Source: CAZCEC01 sp964497615
GTDB lineage: Bacteria; Chloroflexota; Anaerolineae; Anaerolineales; UBA6663
Reading direction: 5' to 3'
NCBI GenBank assembly: GCA_964497615.1
Contig: CAZCEC010000003.1
Span: 100,806-164,805 of the forward strand
DNA: 64,000 bases
Shown here: one piece after another, positions 35,366 to 43,732 of the stretch
Layout: every line of letters begins with the position of its first letter
Numbering within the stretch: position 1 is the first letter of the stretch
The notes under the pieces: model-generated
Seen by the model: the letters and a program-made list of their open reading frames with translations, nothing else
Database searches by the model: none
What the model was told of the DNA's origin: nothing
Position numbers and translations under genes: made by a program

Positions 35366-37642
35366 ATGAGCGTCTCACCGCCCCAATCGGATACGCAGCC
35401 CGTCGCCCCGCCCACCCGCGGCGCATTACGGGTCGTCATCGTCCAGTCCTCGGCGAGGGAGGCCGACAGCCTGGCAGGCCTGGTGGCCCACCGCAACGAC
35501 CAGGTCTGGCAGACCACCCGGCCCGCGGAGGCGCTTACCCTGCTCGCGCGTCACAAGCCGAACTTGCTCCTGGTCGATCTTCACCTGCCGGGCACTGACT
35601 GGCTCGACCTGCTGCGGGCGGCGCGGCAGGCCGCGCCCGCACCCCACGTGATTGTTACCAACAAGTACCCGGACCTGCGCCGGGAAATCCTGGCGCGCGA
35701 GCAGGGCGTACAGGTGTTCCTGCGCCAGCCCTTCACGCGCCAATGGGTGGAGCGGGCCCTGGAGCGGCTTCGCACTGCCTCAGCGGCCGAGGCCGCCGAA
35801 GCCGCCCCGGCGCGCGCTGTGGCCGCGCTGCAACTGCCCCGGGTCCGCTTTCCGGTCGGGCTCAAGATCGCCCTGCCCTACATCCTGCTGGCCCTGGCGT
35901 TTGCCGTTGGCGCAGCCTATATGGTCAGCCGGTACATCCTGGACACCCTGCAGGAGCGACTGACGGCTCAACTGGTGGACGTGGGCACCCTGGCCGCGGA
36001 TTGGATGGTGCGCGAGGAAACTGAGCTGCTAGCGACGCTGCGCCTGCTGGCTCGCACCGAAGGCATGGCAGAGGCCATCAGCGCTGATGACGCGGAGGCC
36101 GTGCGGCGGCTGGCCTTGCCCATTACTGTCAACGACCAGCCCGAGGCCGTCGAAATCCTCAACGCTCTCGGCACCAGTGTCCTGTCGCTGCGACGCCTGC
36201 CTGGCAGCCCCCCCGAAAGCTACGAGACCACCCGCGGCGACAGCGCCTACCGCAACTGGCCGTTCGTGTTGGGCATCCTGGGCGGGCAGTCTGACGAACA
36301 GGGTGACAAATACGCAGGCGCGATTGGCGCACCCTGGGGGCACTATTTCTATGTGTCGGGCCCGGTGTTCCACTCCGACGGGCGGTTGGCGGGCGCAGTC
36401 CTGGTGGGCATTTCGCTGCCAACACTCGTGCGCGAGATTCGCGCCGACACTCTCGCGCAGGTCACCGTCTACGACCTGTTGGGCAACGTTCTCGAGAGCA
36501 CCCTCCCGGCCGAAAGCCCAGGCCAGCCGCTTTCAGCGGAGCAGGCGGCCACCGTCCTGCTGCGGCAAGCGGACAGCAGCCTGGTGCGCGATGCTTCGGC
36601 AGCCAGCGCCACTTACACCGAGATCGTTGGGCCGTGGCAGGTGCGCGGCGGCGACGACCTAGGGCTGCTGGGCACGGCCCTATCGCACAACTACTTTTCG
36701 CGGCCTACACCCGTTACGCGGTTTCAGGCGTTTGGGCTGGCGGCGGCGGCCTTCCTGATTGTCATTGCGCTGGGCGGTTTCCTGGCCCGGCGCATCACGC
36801 GGCCGCTTTCGCAGATGGTGAATGCGGCGGCCGCGGTGGCGCAAGGGAACCTGGAGGTCAAGGTAGACACCGGCGGCGATGATGAGGTCGCCGTGCTGGC
36901 CCACGCTTTCAATCACATGGTGAGCGGGCTTCAGGAAGGCTCGATTTACCGCGACCTGCTGGGCCGCGCGGTCTCGCCGGAGGTGCGCGAGCAGTTGCGG
37001 GTGGGCTTTGCCTCCGGCCACCTCCGCCTGGAGGGCCAGAACGTCGTGGCGACCGTGCTCATGACCGATATCCGCGGCTTCACGACCCTGGCCGAGAAAC
37101 AGCCGCCAACCACCGTTCTCGCGTGGCTGAATGAGTACTTTGGCGAGGTCGTCCCCGTCATCACGCGCCACGGCGGTGTGGTGGACAAGTTCGACGCCGA
37201 TGCGGTTCTGGCGTTCTTTGGCATCCTGCCCAAACCACTGCCCCCCGCCGATAGCGCCTATCAAGCCTGCCAGGCGGCGGCCGCCATGCTCCAGCGGATC
37301 GAACAACTCAATCAACGGCGCGTGGCTGAAGGCCAGCCGCCGATGGTCACGGGCATTGGCGTCAACACGGGCCTGGTCACGGCGGGCGGGTTGGGCGCGT
37401 CTGACCGCCTCAACTATACCGTCATCGGCGACACGGTCAACACCGCCCAGCGGCTGGAGGGCTTCACGCGCGAGTTCGGCGTCAGCGGCGTTGTCATCAG
37501 CGAGTTCACGCACGCCGCCTTGGGTGACCGCGCGTCTGACTTCGACCTCGAACCCCTGGGCGCCCAGGTGCTGCGGGGCAGGCACGAAGCCGTCAAGATC
37601 TATCGGCTACGGTCCCAGGTTGCCCAGCGCCGGTCAGCATGA
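35366..37642 (+). CDS. Membrane adenylate/guanylate cyclase (class III) with degenerate receiver domain
   Basis: 758 aa. Residues 20-135 are receiver-like: the phosphate-acceptor Asp is kept (LLLVDLHLPG) but the acidic pair is replaced (VVIVQSSARE) and the usual Lys is Arg (FLRQPF). Then TM (about 168-192), a large extracytoplasmic dCache-like sensor (195-450), TM (455-475), HAMP (RRITRPLSQMVNAAAAVAQGN) and a cyclase domain with metal ligands Asp568 (TDIRGFT) and Asp612, Lys608 (DKFDADAV) and IGDTVNTAQRLEG. It makes cAMP (Lys/Asp-type pocket) or cGMP. Confidence 0.9.
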   Translation: MSVSPPQSDTQPVAPPTRGALRVVIVQSSAREADSLAGLVAHRNDQVWQTTRPAEALTLLARHKPNLLLVDLHLPGTDWLDLLRAARQAAPAPHVIVTNKYPDLRREILAREQGVQVFLRQPFTRQWVERALERLRTASAAEAAEAAPARAVAALQLPRVRFPVGLKIALPYILLALAFAVGAAYMVSRYILDTLQERLTAQLVDVGTLAADWMVREETELLATLRLLARTEGMAEAISADDAEAVRRLALPITVNDQPEAVEILNALGTSVLSLRRLPGSPPESYETTRGDSAYRNWPFVLGILGGQSDEQGDKYAGAIGAPWGHYFYVSGPVFHSDGRLAGAVLVGISLPTLVREIRADTLAQVTVYDLLGNVLESTLPAESPGQPLSAEQAATVLLRQADSSLVRDASAASATYTEIVGPWQVRGGDDLGLLGTALSHNYFSRPTPVTRFQAFGLAAAAFLIVIALGGFLARRITRPLSQMVNAAAAVAQGNLEVKVDTGGDDEVAVLAHAFNHMVSGLQEGSIYRDLLGRAVSPEVREQLRVGFASGHLRLEGQNVVATVLMTDIRGFTTLAEKQPPTTVLAWLNEYFGEVVPVITRHGGVVDKFDADAVLAFFGILPKPLPPADSAYQACQAAAAMLQRIEQLNQRRVAEGQPPMVTGIGVNTGLVTAGGLGASDRLNYTVIGDTVNTAQRLEGFTREFGVSGVVISEFTHAALGDRASDFDLEPLGAQVLRGRHEAVKIYRLRSQVAQRRSA

Positions 37643-38481
37643 CTGCCGATCCGCCCACCCCTCCCGCCCAGCGCCAGCCGCGCGATGACCAGTTGCTGAT
37701 CGTGCTGGCCATCCTGATGCTGTTGACCGTCTGCATGCTGCTGGCGACGTGGCTGGTGCTCGTCGCACCGCGCATTGCGACACAGCTTATTCCGGCTCCA
37801 CTGCGCTCCATCTTGTCCGCCGACTACAGCGCCGATCCGCGGCAGACAGAAGCGGCCGCGATTGAGGTTGGCGTGATCGAAGACGTCATCAATGACGACT
37901 CCACCCAGGTCCCGGGCGGTACCGCCCCACCCGACCGACTGGCGACGGTGGTCGCTGGCCTGCAAACCCCGGTGCCCACCGTGACCTTGCCGCCGGGCGC
38001 CCAGGCGCCCACAGCAGTGCCCACCGGGTCCGCCGCGCCGCCGTCGGCAACCCCGTCGCCCACGGTCCGTGCTCCTACCGCCACTCTGCGGCCGAACAGT
38101 ACCAGCACTCAGGCGCTTCCCACGAGTTCGGCCACCACCACCCACACGGGGCCGCCTCCCAGCACTACCCCGCCGCCGCCAGTGCGTACCCCCACGCGGA
38201 CATCTGTCCCGGCTACCAACACAGCCACAGCGGCGTTTACGGCTACTGCGCCGCCGCCCACCACTACTCAGCCGCCGCCACCTAGCGCCACCCTGCCAAC
38301 CGCCAGCCACACGCCGCCGCCGACCCACACGCCCATCCCCACCGCAACCGTGCCGCCGCCCAGCGCCACCCCGCCGCCGCCGTCAGCCACCCCGCCGCCT
38401 ACGGGGTATCCTCCGCCCACTGACCCGCCGCCAACCGGGTACCCGGGCCTCCAAAACGAGAGCGCCGGCCCTGGCCCATAG
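37639..38481 (+). CDS. Pro/Thr-rich membrane-anchored protein
   Basis: 280 aa. One TM helix (about 21-43) and then more than 150 residues of Pro, Thr, Ser and Ala with almost no other residue, ending TGYPGLQNESAGPGP. It overlaps the cyclase gene by ATGA and so belongs to the same transcript. There is no folded domain to assign; it looks like an extended surface stalk, similar in composition to the linkers of the LCP and CapA proteins here. Confidence 0.7.
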   Translation: MTADPPTPPAQRQPRDDQLLIVLAILMLLTVCMLLATWLVLVAPRIATQLIPAPLRSILSADYSADPRQTEAAAIEVGVIEDVINDDSTQVPGGTAPPDRLATVVAGLQTPVPTVTLPPGAQAPTAVPTGSAAPPSATPSPTVRAPTATLRPNSTSTQALPTSSATTTHTGPPPSTTPPPPVRTPTRTSVPATNTATAAFTATAPPPTTTQPPPPSATLPTASHTPPPTHTPIPTATVPPPSATPPPPSATPPPTGYPPPTDPPPTGYPGLQNESAGPGP

Positions 38482-38561
38482 CTTGGGTCCAGGACCAGCG
38501 CGCCTATCTCTCGCTTCGACTGAGAACACTGCGCTCTCAGCGTACTCCCCGCTAAAGAGTT

Positions 38562-39737
38562 CTACGCCTTCCACACCCGCCAGCGCTGCATCGCCTCCCG
38601 CACGCGCTCGGTGGGCGTGCCCAACGACAGCCGCACATAGCCCCGCCCCATGTCGCCGAAGATCCGCCCCGGCGTTACGCTGACGCCTGTGCCCTCCAAG
38701 AGGCGCGTGGCGTAGTCCTCGTCGTCCACACCGGCGGGCAATCGCGCCCACACGTACATCGCCGCCGCCGGGACCGCCGTTTCCAGGCCCGCGGCCCGCG
38801 CCCCGGCCACCACCAGGTCGCGCCGCACGCGGTAGGCTTCGTTGCGCTCAGCGAGCCAGGCCTGATCGCCAGTGAGCGCCGTCATGGCCGCGTCCAGCAT
38901 GGGGCGGAACTGCCCAGACTCGCTGTTGCTTTGCAGGGTCTGCATCATCTTGACCACGCCGGCATTGCCCACCATCGCCGCCATGCGCCACCCGGCCATG
39001 TTGGCCGTCTTCGAGAGCGAGTGAAACTCAACCCCCACCTCCTTGGCGCCCGGCGCTTGCATCAGGCTCGGCGCGCGGTAGCCGTCGAAGGTGATTTCCG
39101 TGTAAGGCGCATCATGGGCCAACAGGAAGTTGTGCCTTTGCGCCAACCGGACCGCCTGGGCGAAGAACTCCAGCGAGGCAGTGGCGCCCGTCGGGTTGTT
39201 CGGGTAATTGAGCCACATCAGCCGGGCCGCGGCCAGGTCGTCAGGCTCAATCTGGCTGAAGTCTGGCAGGAAGTTGTTCTCCGGCTTGAGAGGCATGGTG
39301 ACCACTCGCGCCCCGGCCAGGTTGGCGCCCGCCGTGTAGGTGGCATAGCCTGGGTCGGGCACCAGCACCACGTCGCCGGGGTTGGCGTACGCCATCGCCA
39401 GCCAGAAGATGCCCTCTTTCGAGCCAATCAGCCCGGTGACCTCTGTGGCCGCGTCAAGTTCCACCCCAAAACGCCGGCCGTAAAAATCGGCCCAGGCAGC
39501 CCGGTAGGCCGCCGGGCCGCCAAACGGCATGTATCCGTGCTTATCAGCTTGAGCCGCGCCCTGCTGAAGCGTCTCCACCACCTGCCGCGCTGGCGGCATG
39601 TCGGGCGAGCCCATGTCCATGCGGATCACGTCCACCCCCGCCGCGGTTAGCCGGGCGATGATTTGATTTAGGCCGTGGAAGTAGTTGGGTGGCAGCCGCG
39701 ACATGCGCGCCGCGGGCTTCGGCGTGGCATCGGTCAT
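38562..39737 (-). CDS. Class I/II aminotransferase (DapL/AspC-like)
   Basis: 391 aa. Fold type I PLP enzyme: IRMDMGSPDMPPARQVVE, GYMPFGGPAAYRAAWADFYGRRFGV, PDPGYATYTAGANLAGA, WLNYPNNPTGATAS with the conserved NPTG, HDAPYTEITFDG, PLP Lys in FHSLSKTANMAGWRM and the substrate Arg in GYVRLSLG. The pattern is close to LL-diaminopimelate and related aminotransferases; substrate not resolved. The TATACT box ends 7 nt before the ATG. Confidence 0.88.
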   Translation of the reverse strand: MTDATPKPAARMSRLPPNYFHGLNQIIARLTAAGVDVIRMDMGSPDMPPARQVVETLQQGAAQADKHGYMPFGGPAAYRAAWADFYGRRFGVELDAATEVTGLIGSKEGIFWLAMAYANPGDVVLVPDPGYATYTAGANLAGARVVTMPLKPENNFLPDFSQIEPDDLAAARLMWLNYPNNPTGATASLEFFAQAVRLAQRHNFLLAHDAPYTEITFDGYRAPSLMQAPGAKEVGVEFHSLSKTANMAGWRMAAMVGNAGVVKMMQTLQSNSESGQFRPMLDAAMTALTGDQAWLAERNEAYRVRRDLVVAGARAAGLETAVPAAAMYVWARLPAGVDDEDYATRLLEGTGVSVTPGRIFGDMGRGYVRLSLGTPTERVREAMQRWRVWKA

Positions 39738-39744
39738 GCGGCAG

Positions 39745-39750
39745 AGTATA
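39745..39750 (-). promoter_or_regulatory. Leaderless -10 of the aminotransferase gene
   Basis: TATACT on the minus strand, 7 nt before ATG 39737; -35 candidate TTACGG at 18-bp spacing is weak. Confidence 0.6.
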
Positions 39751-39796
39751 CACGTCTGCCGCCAATTGCCGTAATGCTCGTGCTTTGTCCGGCGCG

Positions 39797-41437
39797 TTAG
39801 GTGCGTGGCCCAGCCGCCCGCACGCTCGCGGCCGCCGCGTCGGCGTACTTCTTGAAATTCTCGACGAACCGCAGGGCCAACTGGCGGTACTTACGCGCGT
39901 GCTCATCCGCATTCGCCCAGGCGCCGGCCGGGTTCAACACGCTGTCGGGCACGCCAGCGCAGGTCGTGGGCACCTCGAAGCCAAAGACCGGGTCGGGCGT
40001 GAACGCACCCGCCAGCAGTTCACCCGACAGCGCCGCATTGAGCAAGGCGCGCGTGTAGCCGATGCTGATGCGTTTGCCCACCCCATATGGCCCGCCGATC
40101 CAGCCCGTATTCACGAGCCAGCATTGGGCCCCGTGCCGCTCGATCTTGCCGCGCAGCAGTTCGGCGTAGCGCGCCGGGTGGTGCACCATGAACGGCGCGC
40201 CAAAGCAGGCGCTGAACGTGATCTGCGGCTCCACGCCCAGGCCGGCCTCCGTGCCGCTGATCTTGGACGTGTAGCCGGAGATGAAGTGATACAGCGCCTG
40301 GTCGGGCGTGAGCCGCGCGATGGGCGGCATCACGCCGGAGGCATCGCACGTCAGCAGCACGATGTTGCGCGGGTGCCCGCTGCGCCGGGCAGCCACCGCG
40401 TTGGAGATGAACTCCAGCGGGTAGGAGGCCCGCGTGTTTTCCGTCAACCGGTCGTCGTCCAGGTCGATATTGCGCGTCACGGGGTCATAGACCACGTTCT
40501 CCAGGACCGTGCCAAACCGGCGCGTCGTGGCGTAGATCTCCGGCTCGGCCGAGGGCGAAAGCTGGATCACCTTCGCGTAGCAGCCGCCTTCGAAGTTGAA
40601 GATGCCACTATCGCTCCAGCCGTGCTCATCGTCGCCCACCAATCCGCGTTTCGGGTCCGCCGACAGCGTCGTCTTGCCGGTCCCCGACAGGCCGAAAAAC
40701 AGCGCCGCGTCGCCCTCCGGCCCCACGTTGGCGGAGCAGTGCATCGGCATTACCCCCTCCAACGGCAGGAGGTAGTTGAGCACGGTGAAGATGGATTTTT
40801 TGATCTCCCCGGCATAGGCCGTGCCGCCGATGATGCACAGCTTCTGCGCGAAGCTGAGGACAATGAACGTGCCAGTCGCAGTCGCGTCGATCTGCGGCAG
40901 TCCCTTGAAACCCGGCGCGGCCACCACCGTGAACTCGGGCACATGCCGCCGATAGGCCTCCAGCGAGGGCGGCAGCAGGAACATGTTGCGCGCAAACAGG
41001 TTGTGCCAGGCCAGCTCAGTCACGATCCGGACCGGCAGTTGATAGTCGGGATCTGCGCCGGCATAGCAGTCCTGCACGAACAGGTCGCGGCCTTGCAGGT
41101 AGCCCTGCAGACGGCCCCACAGGGCCTCGAATTTGTCCGCGCTGAACGGGCGGTTGTGTTCTCCCCACCAGATGTGTCCCTCGCTGCCAGCCTCCCGCAC
41201 AATGAACTTATCGCTGGCCGAGCGGCCCGTGTGCTTGCCAGTGTTCACCACCACCGGCCCAGCCTGCGTCACGTGGGCCTCGCGCCGGAAGGTGATCTCC
41301 TCGTACAGGGCCGGCGCAGGCAGGTTCCAATACACTGCGGCGAGATTGGCCAGCCCCAGGTGCTCCAGGCCGTAGTCCGGCTTCAGGGCCGTTGCTTCGG
41401 CCTGGGCCGGTGTGCGAATGTCGAACAGGTTGTTCAT
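39797..41437 (-). CDS. pckA: Phosphoenolpyruvate carboxykinase (ATP)
   Basis: 546 aa from ATG 41437, which overlaps the upstream stop (ATGA). Family motifs: VVNTGKHTGRSASDKFIV, IIGGTAYAGEIKKSIFTVLNY, PMHCSAN, kinase-1a P-loop GLSGTGKTTLSADP, kinase-2 GDDEHGWSD, NFEGGCYAK, GYTSKISGTE and NTGWIGGPYGVGKRI. It converts oxaloacetate and ATP to PEP and CO2. Coupling to an aspartate-type aminotransferase gene upstream fits use of aspartate-derived oxaloacetate for gluconeogenesis. Confidence 0.96.
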   Translation of the reverse strand: MNNLFDIRTPAQAEATALKPDYGLEHLGLANLAAVYWNLPAPALYEEITFRREAHVTQAGPVVVNTGKHTGRSASDKFIVREAGSEGHIWWGEHNRPFSADKFEALWGRLQGYLQGRDLFVQDCYAGADPDYQLPVRIVTELAWHNLFARNMFLLPPSLEAYRRHVPEFTVVAAPGFKGLPQIDATATGTFIVLSFAQKLCIIGGTAYAGEIKKSIFTVLNYLLPLEGVMPMHCSANVGPEGDAALFFGLSGTGKTTLSADPKRGLVGDDEHGWSDSGIFNFEGGCYAKVIQLSPSAEPEIYATTRRFGTVLENVVYDPVTRNIDLDDDRLTENTRASYPLEFISNAVAARRSGHPRNIVLLTCDASGVMPPIARLTPDQALYHFISGYTSKISGTEAGLGVEPQITFSACFGAPFMVHHPARYAELLRGKIERHGAQCWLVNTGWIGGPYGVGKRISIGYTRALLNAALSGELLAGAFTPDPVFGFEVPTTCAGVPDSVLNPAGAWANADEHARKYRQLALRFVENFKKYADAAAASVRAAGPRT

Positions 41438-42651
41438 AGCCAATCCCTAAGCAGCTTGCGGTCGCCGATGTAGATTTCGTTGGGCGAGGTGGGGTCCAGC
41501 GCCCAGCGCATGCGCGCCACGCCCTCGATCAGTTCCTTGGCTGCGCCCGCGAAGCTCAGGCGCAAGTGGCCTTCCATGCCAAATTCCTTGCCCGGCACGG
41601 CCACCACCAGCGCCTTGCGCAGCAGAAACTCCGCCAGCCCAACCGAGTCGTTCCGGTAGGCCCGGAAGTCCGGCAGCACGTAGAAGGCTCCCTGCGGCTG
41701 GGCGGCCCGCACGCCCTCAAAACACTTCAACTCCTGCATGATCACGTTGCGGTTGTTTTCGATGGTCAGCCGCAGCCCCTCCGTCACGCTCTGCAGACCC
41801 GTGAGCGCGCCTTCCGCCGCAGATTGCAGCACGGGCGACACGCACGACGCCGTCTGGGCCTGGACATTGGTCATCACCTCCACCAGGCGGCGGTTGGCGA
41901 TAATCCACCCGATGCGAAAGCCGGTCATGCCGTACAACTTGCTCACCCCGTTGACGATCACCAGGCGCGTCGACTCGATGTCGCGCTGCGTGAACCGCGT
42001 GGCCGGCACCGCCTCACGCCCATCAAACACCAGTCGGTGATAGATGTCGTCCAGGATGAGGGTGATCTCCTTGCGTTCGCAAAACTCCACTAGCTGCGCA
42101 ATGAGGCCGGGCGGGTACACCGCGCCCGACGGGTTGTTGGGGCTGTTGACGATAATGGCTCGCGTGGCCGACGAAGCGGCGGCCTCGATCTCCGCCATCT
42201 GCGGCACAAAGCCCCCGTCTTCGGGCGTCACAATCACCGGCACGGCATACACCATCCGGACCATCTCCGGATAACTCACCCAGTAGGGCGCCAGGATAAT
42301 GACCTCATCTTGGGGATTGAGGAGGGAGAACAGCAGATTGAACAGCGCCTGCTTCGCGCCCGCCGAGACGATCACGTTGGCCGGTAGAACGCGCCGGTCG
42401 TAGTGCTCCTCAGTGTAGTTGATGATGGCCCGCTTGAGGCCGGGCGTGCCATCGGTGGGGGTGTATTTCACCTCGCCGCTCGTGAGCCGGGCGGCGGAAC
42501 TCAACAGGGCGTTGATCGGGGCTTTGTTCTTGGGCTCACCAATGCCCAGGTTGATGACCGGCTCGCCGCGCTCGCGCAGCACACGGGCGGCTTCATTCAG
42601 TTGCAGCGTGGGCGATTGCGCCACGGCGCACGCCAGACGGCTCAGGCTCAT
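41434..42651 (-). CDS. Aspartate aminotransferase-like enzyme
   Basis: 405 aa from ATG 42651 with GGAGG upstream. Patterns: INLGIGEPKNKAPINALLSSAARL, YTPTDGTPGLKRAI, SAGAKQALFNLLFSLLNPQDEVIILAPYWVSYPE, VNSPNNPSGAVY, DDIYHRLVFDG, PLP Lys in VNGVSKLYGMTGFRIGW and HLRLSFAG. This is the bacterial Ib subgroup that interconverts aspartate and oxaloacetate. It is 4 bp-overlapped with pckA, whose substrate is oxaloacetate. Confidence 0.9.
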   Translation of the reverse strand: MSLSRLACAVAQSPTLQLNEAARVLRERGEPVINLGIGEPKNKAPINALLSSAARLTSGEVKYTPTDGTPGLKRAIINYTEEHYDRRVLPANVIVSAGAKQALFNLLFSLLNPQDEVIILAPYWVSYPEMVRMVYAVPVIVTPEDGGFVPQMAEIEAAASSATRAIIVNSPNNPSGAVYPPGLIAQLVEFCERKEITLILDDIYHRLVFDGREAVPATRFTQRDIESTRLVIVNGVSKLYGMTGFRIGWIIANRRLVEVMTNVQAQTASCVSPVLQSAAEGALTGLQSVTEGLRLTIENNRNVIMQELKCFEGVRAAQPQGAFYVLPDFRAYRNDSVGLAEFLLRKALVVAVPGKEFGMEGHLRLSFAGAAKELIEGVARMRWALDPTSPNEIYIGDRKLLRDWL

Positions 42652-42763
42652 AATTCGCAGACCTCCCGCAAACACCGCCCAGGAAGACGCCAATGGCGGT
42701 CGAGGTCATCTTATAAGCCGCCGCCAGCCAGCCGCTAGGGGCAACTGACACTGTCCGCAGGTG

Positions 42764-43687
42764 TCATTCGTCGTGCTTTTCCAGGAATGCCTCCAGGGTG
42801 CGCCCGACCCGCTCCAGGCTCTCGGCGCTCACCTTGTCCGCCGTGTCCGCCGTCGTGTGCCAATACGGGTAGTCGAAGTCGATAATGTCGATGGCGGGGA
42901 TGCCGCGGTCGCGGAACGGGATGTGATCATCCAGCATGGTGTACTTCGGCAGTGGGATGAAGTAGTCGCCATAGCCCAGTTGGGCCGCCACCGCCCACAC
43001 CCGCGCCGACAGCGCCGCGTCCGAATTGCGGTCGAAGTAGATTTGCTGGTCGGCGTCTCCAATCATGTCGACCAGGATCATGGCCTCCGGCTCTACCGTC
43101 AGGTTGGCAGCCATGTAGGTCGAACCGGCGATCCAGTCCCAGCCGTCCAGACGCCCGTTGTCCTCGGCGTCAAAATAGGCCAGCCAGATTTCGTTAGGCA
43201 CGACCTCCAGATCGAGCGTCCGTGCCAGTTCCAGCAGCACCGCCACGCCGGAGGCGCCGTCGTTCGCCCCGGGGACCGGCGCTTCAGGCGTATGCGGGTC
43301 CTGGTCCGCCCGCCGCCGCGTGTCGTAGTGCGCGCCCAGGATGATAATTGGCCCCTGCCCCACGTTGGCCCGCGCGATCAGGTTGCGGGCCTGAACCCCC
43401 TGATAGACGAAGGGCTGGAACTCGACCGCCCATCCGAGCTGGGTCAGCTCCGCGGCCAAGTGGTCCCCCGCCGCCAGGCTGCCCTCCGTGCCCGTGATGC
43501 GGGGCCCGAGCGCCATCTGAGCCAATACGTGCGCATATGCGCTCTCGCCGTCAAAGGTGACTGGCCCTGGCTTGTCAAACGCCCCGACCCAGACGAGGGC
43601 GGCCAAGGCAATCAGCGACAGACCAATCAGGCCGATGGTAATCCCAACGGCAAGGCGGCGGGTGCGCATAGCCTCAGCGGTTTTCAT
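42764..43687 (-). CDS. M28 family zinc peptidase, membrane-anchored
   Basis: 307 aa. N-terminal anchor (about 12-33), then the M28 zinc site: GAHYDTRR (His, Asp), VPGANDGASGVAVLLELAR (bridging Asp), YFDAEDNG (Glu/Asp), LVDMIGD and PYWHTTADTADKV (last His). A close pattern to bacterial aminopeptidases and glutaminyl-cyclase-like proteins (DDHIPFRDRGIPAIDIIDF). It acts outside the membrane. The second ATG (43669) lies inside the repeat element at 43663-43732 and could be the true start. Confidence 0.85.
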   Translation of the reverse strand: MKTAEAMRTRRLAVGITIGLIGLSLIALAALVWVGAFDKPGPVTFDGESAYAHVLAQMALGPRITGTEGSLAAGDHLAAELTQLGWAVEFQPFVYQGVQARNLIARANVGQGPIIILGAHYDTRRRADQDPHTPEAPVPGANDGASGVAVLLELARTLDLEVVPNEIWLAYFDAEDNGRLDGWDWIAGSTYMAANLTVEPEAMILVDMIGDADQQIYFDRNSDAALSARVWAVAAQLGYGDYFIPLPKYTMLDDHIPFRDRGIPAIDIIDFDYPYWHTTADTADKVSAESLERVGRTLEAFLEKHDE

Positions 43688-43732
43688 CGTGCACCACGTG
43701 TTGTCGGCTGTCCTGGATGGTGCCTATGCGCA
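43663..43732 (-). repeat. Inverted-repeat element, copy C (70 bp)
   Basis: On the minus strand it begins TGCGCATAGGC immediately after the TAA of the diguanylate cyclase gene and ends GGCTATGCGCA within the first codons of the M28 peptidase gene; 48 bp lie between the arms. Same arms and same length as copy A. Confidence 0.7.

Noticed and set aside
37930..38450. Short repeats in the Pro/Thr-rich gene as a possible CRISPR array or minisatellite
   Set aside because: No regular unit or spacers; it is codon-level repetition of Pro, Thr and Ala in an open frame.
39689..41473. Open frame of 594 codons antisense to pckA
   Set aside because: Arg/Gln/His-rich translation without structure; pckA occupies the other strand with all its motifs.
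22581..43732. The three inverted-repeat elements as integron attC sites
   Set aside because: They lack the RYYYAAC/GTTRRRY core sites and the genes between them are large, mixed-orientation chromosomal operons.
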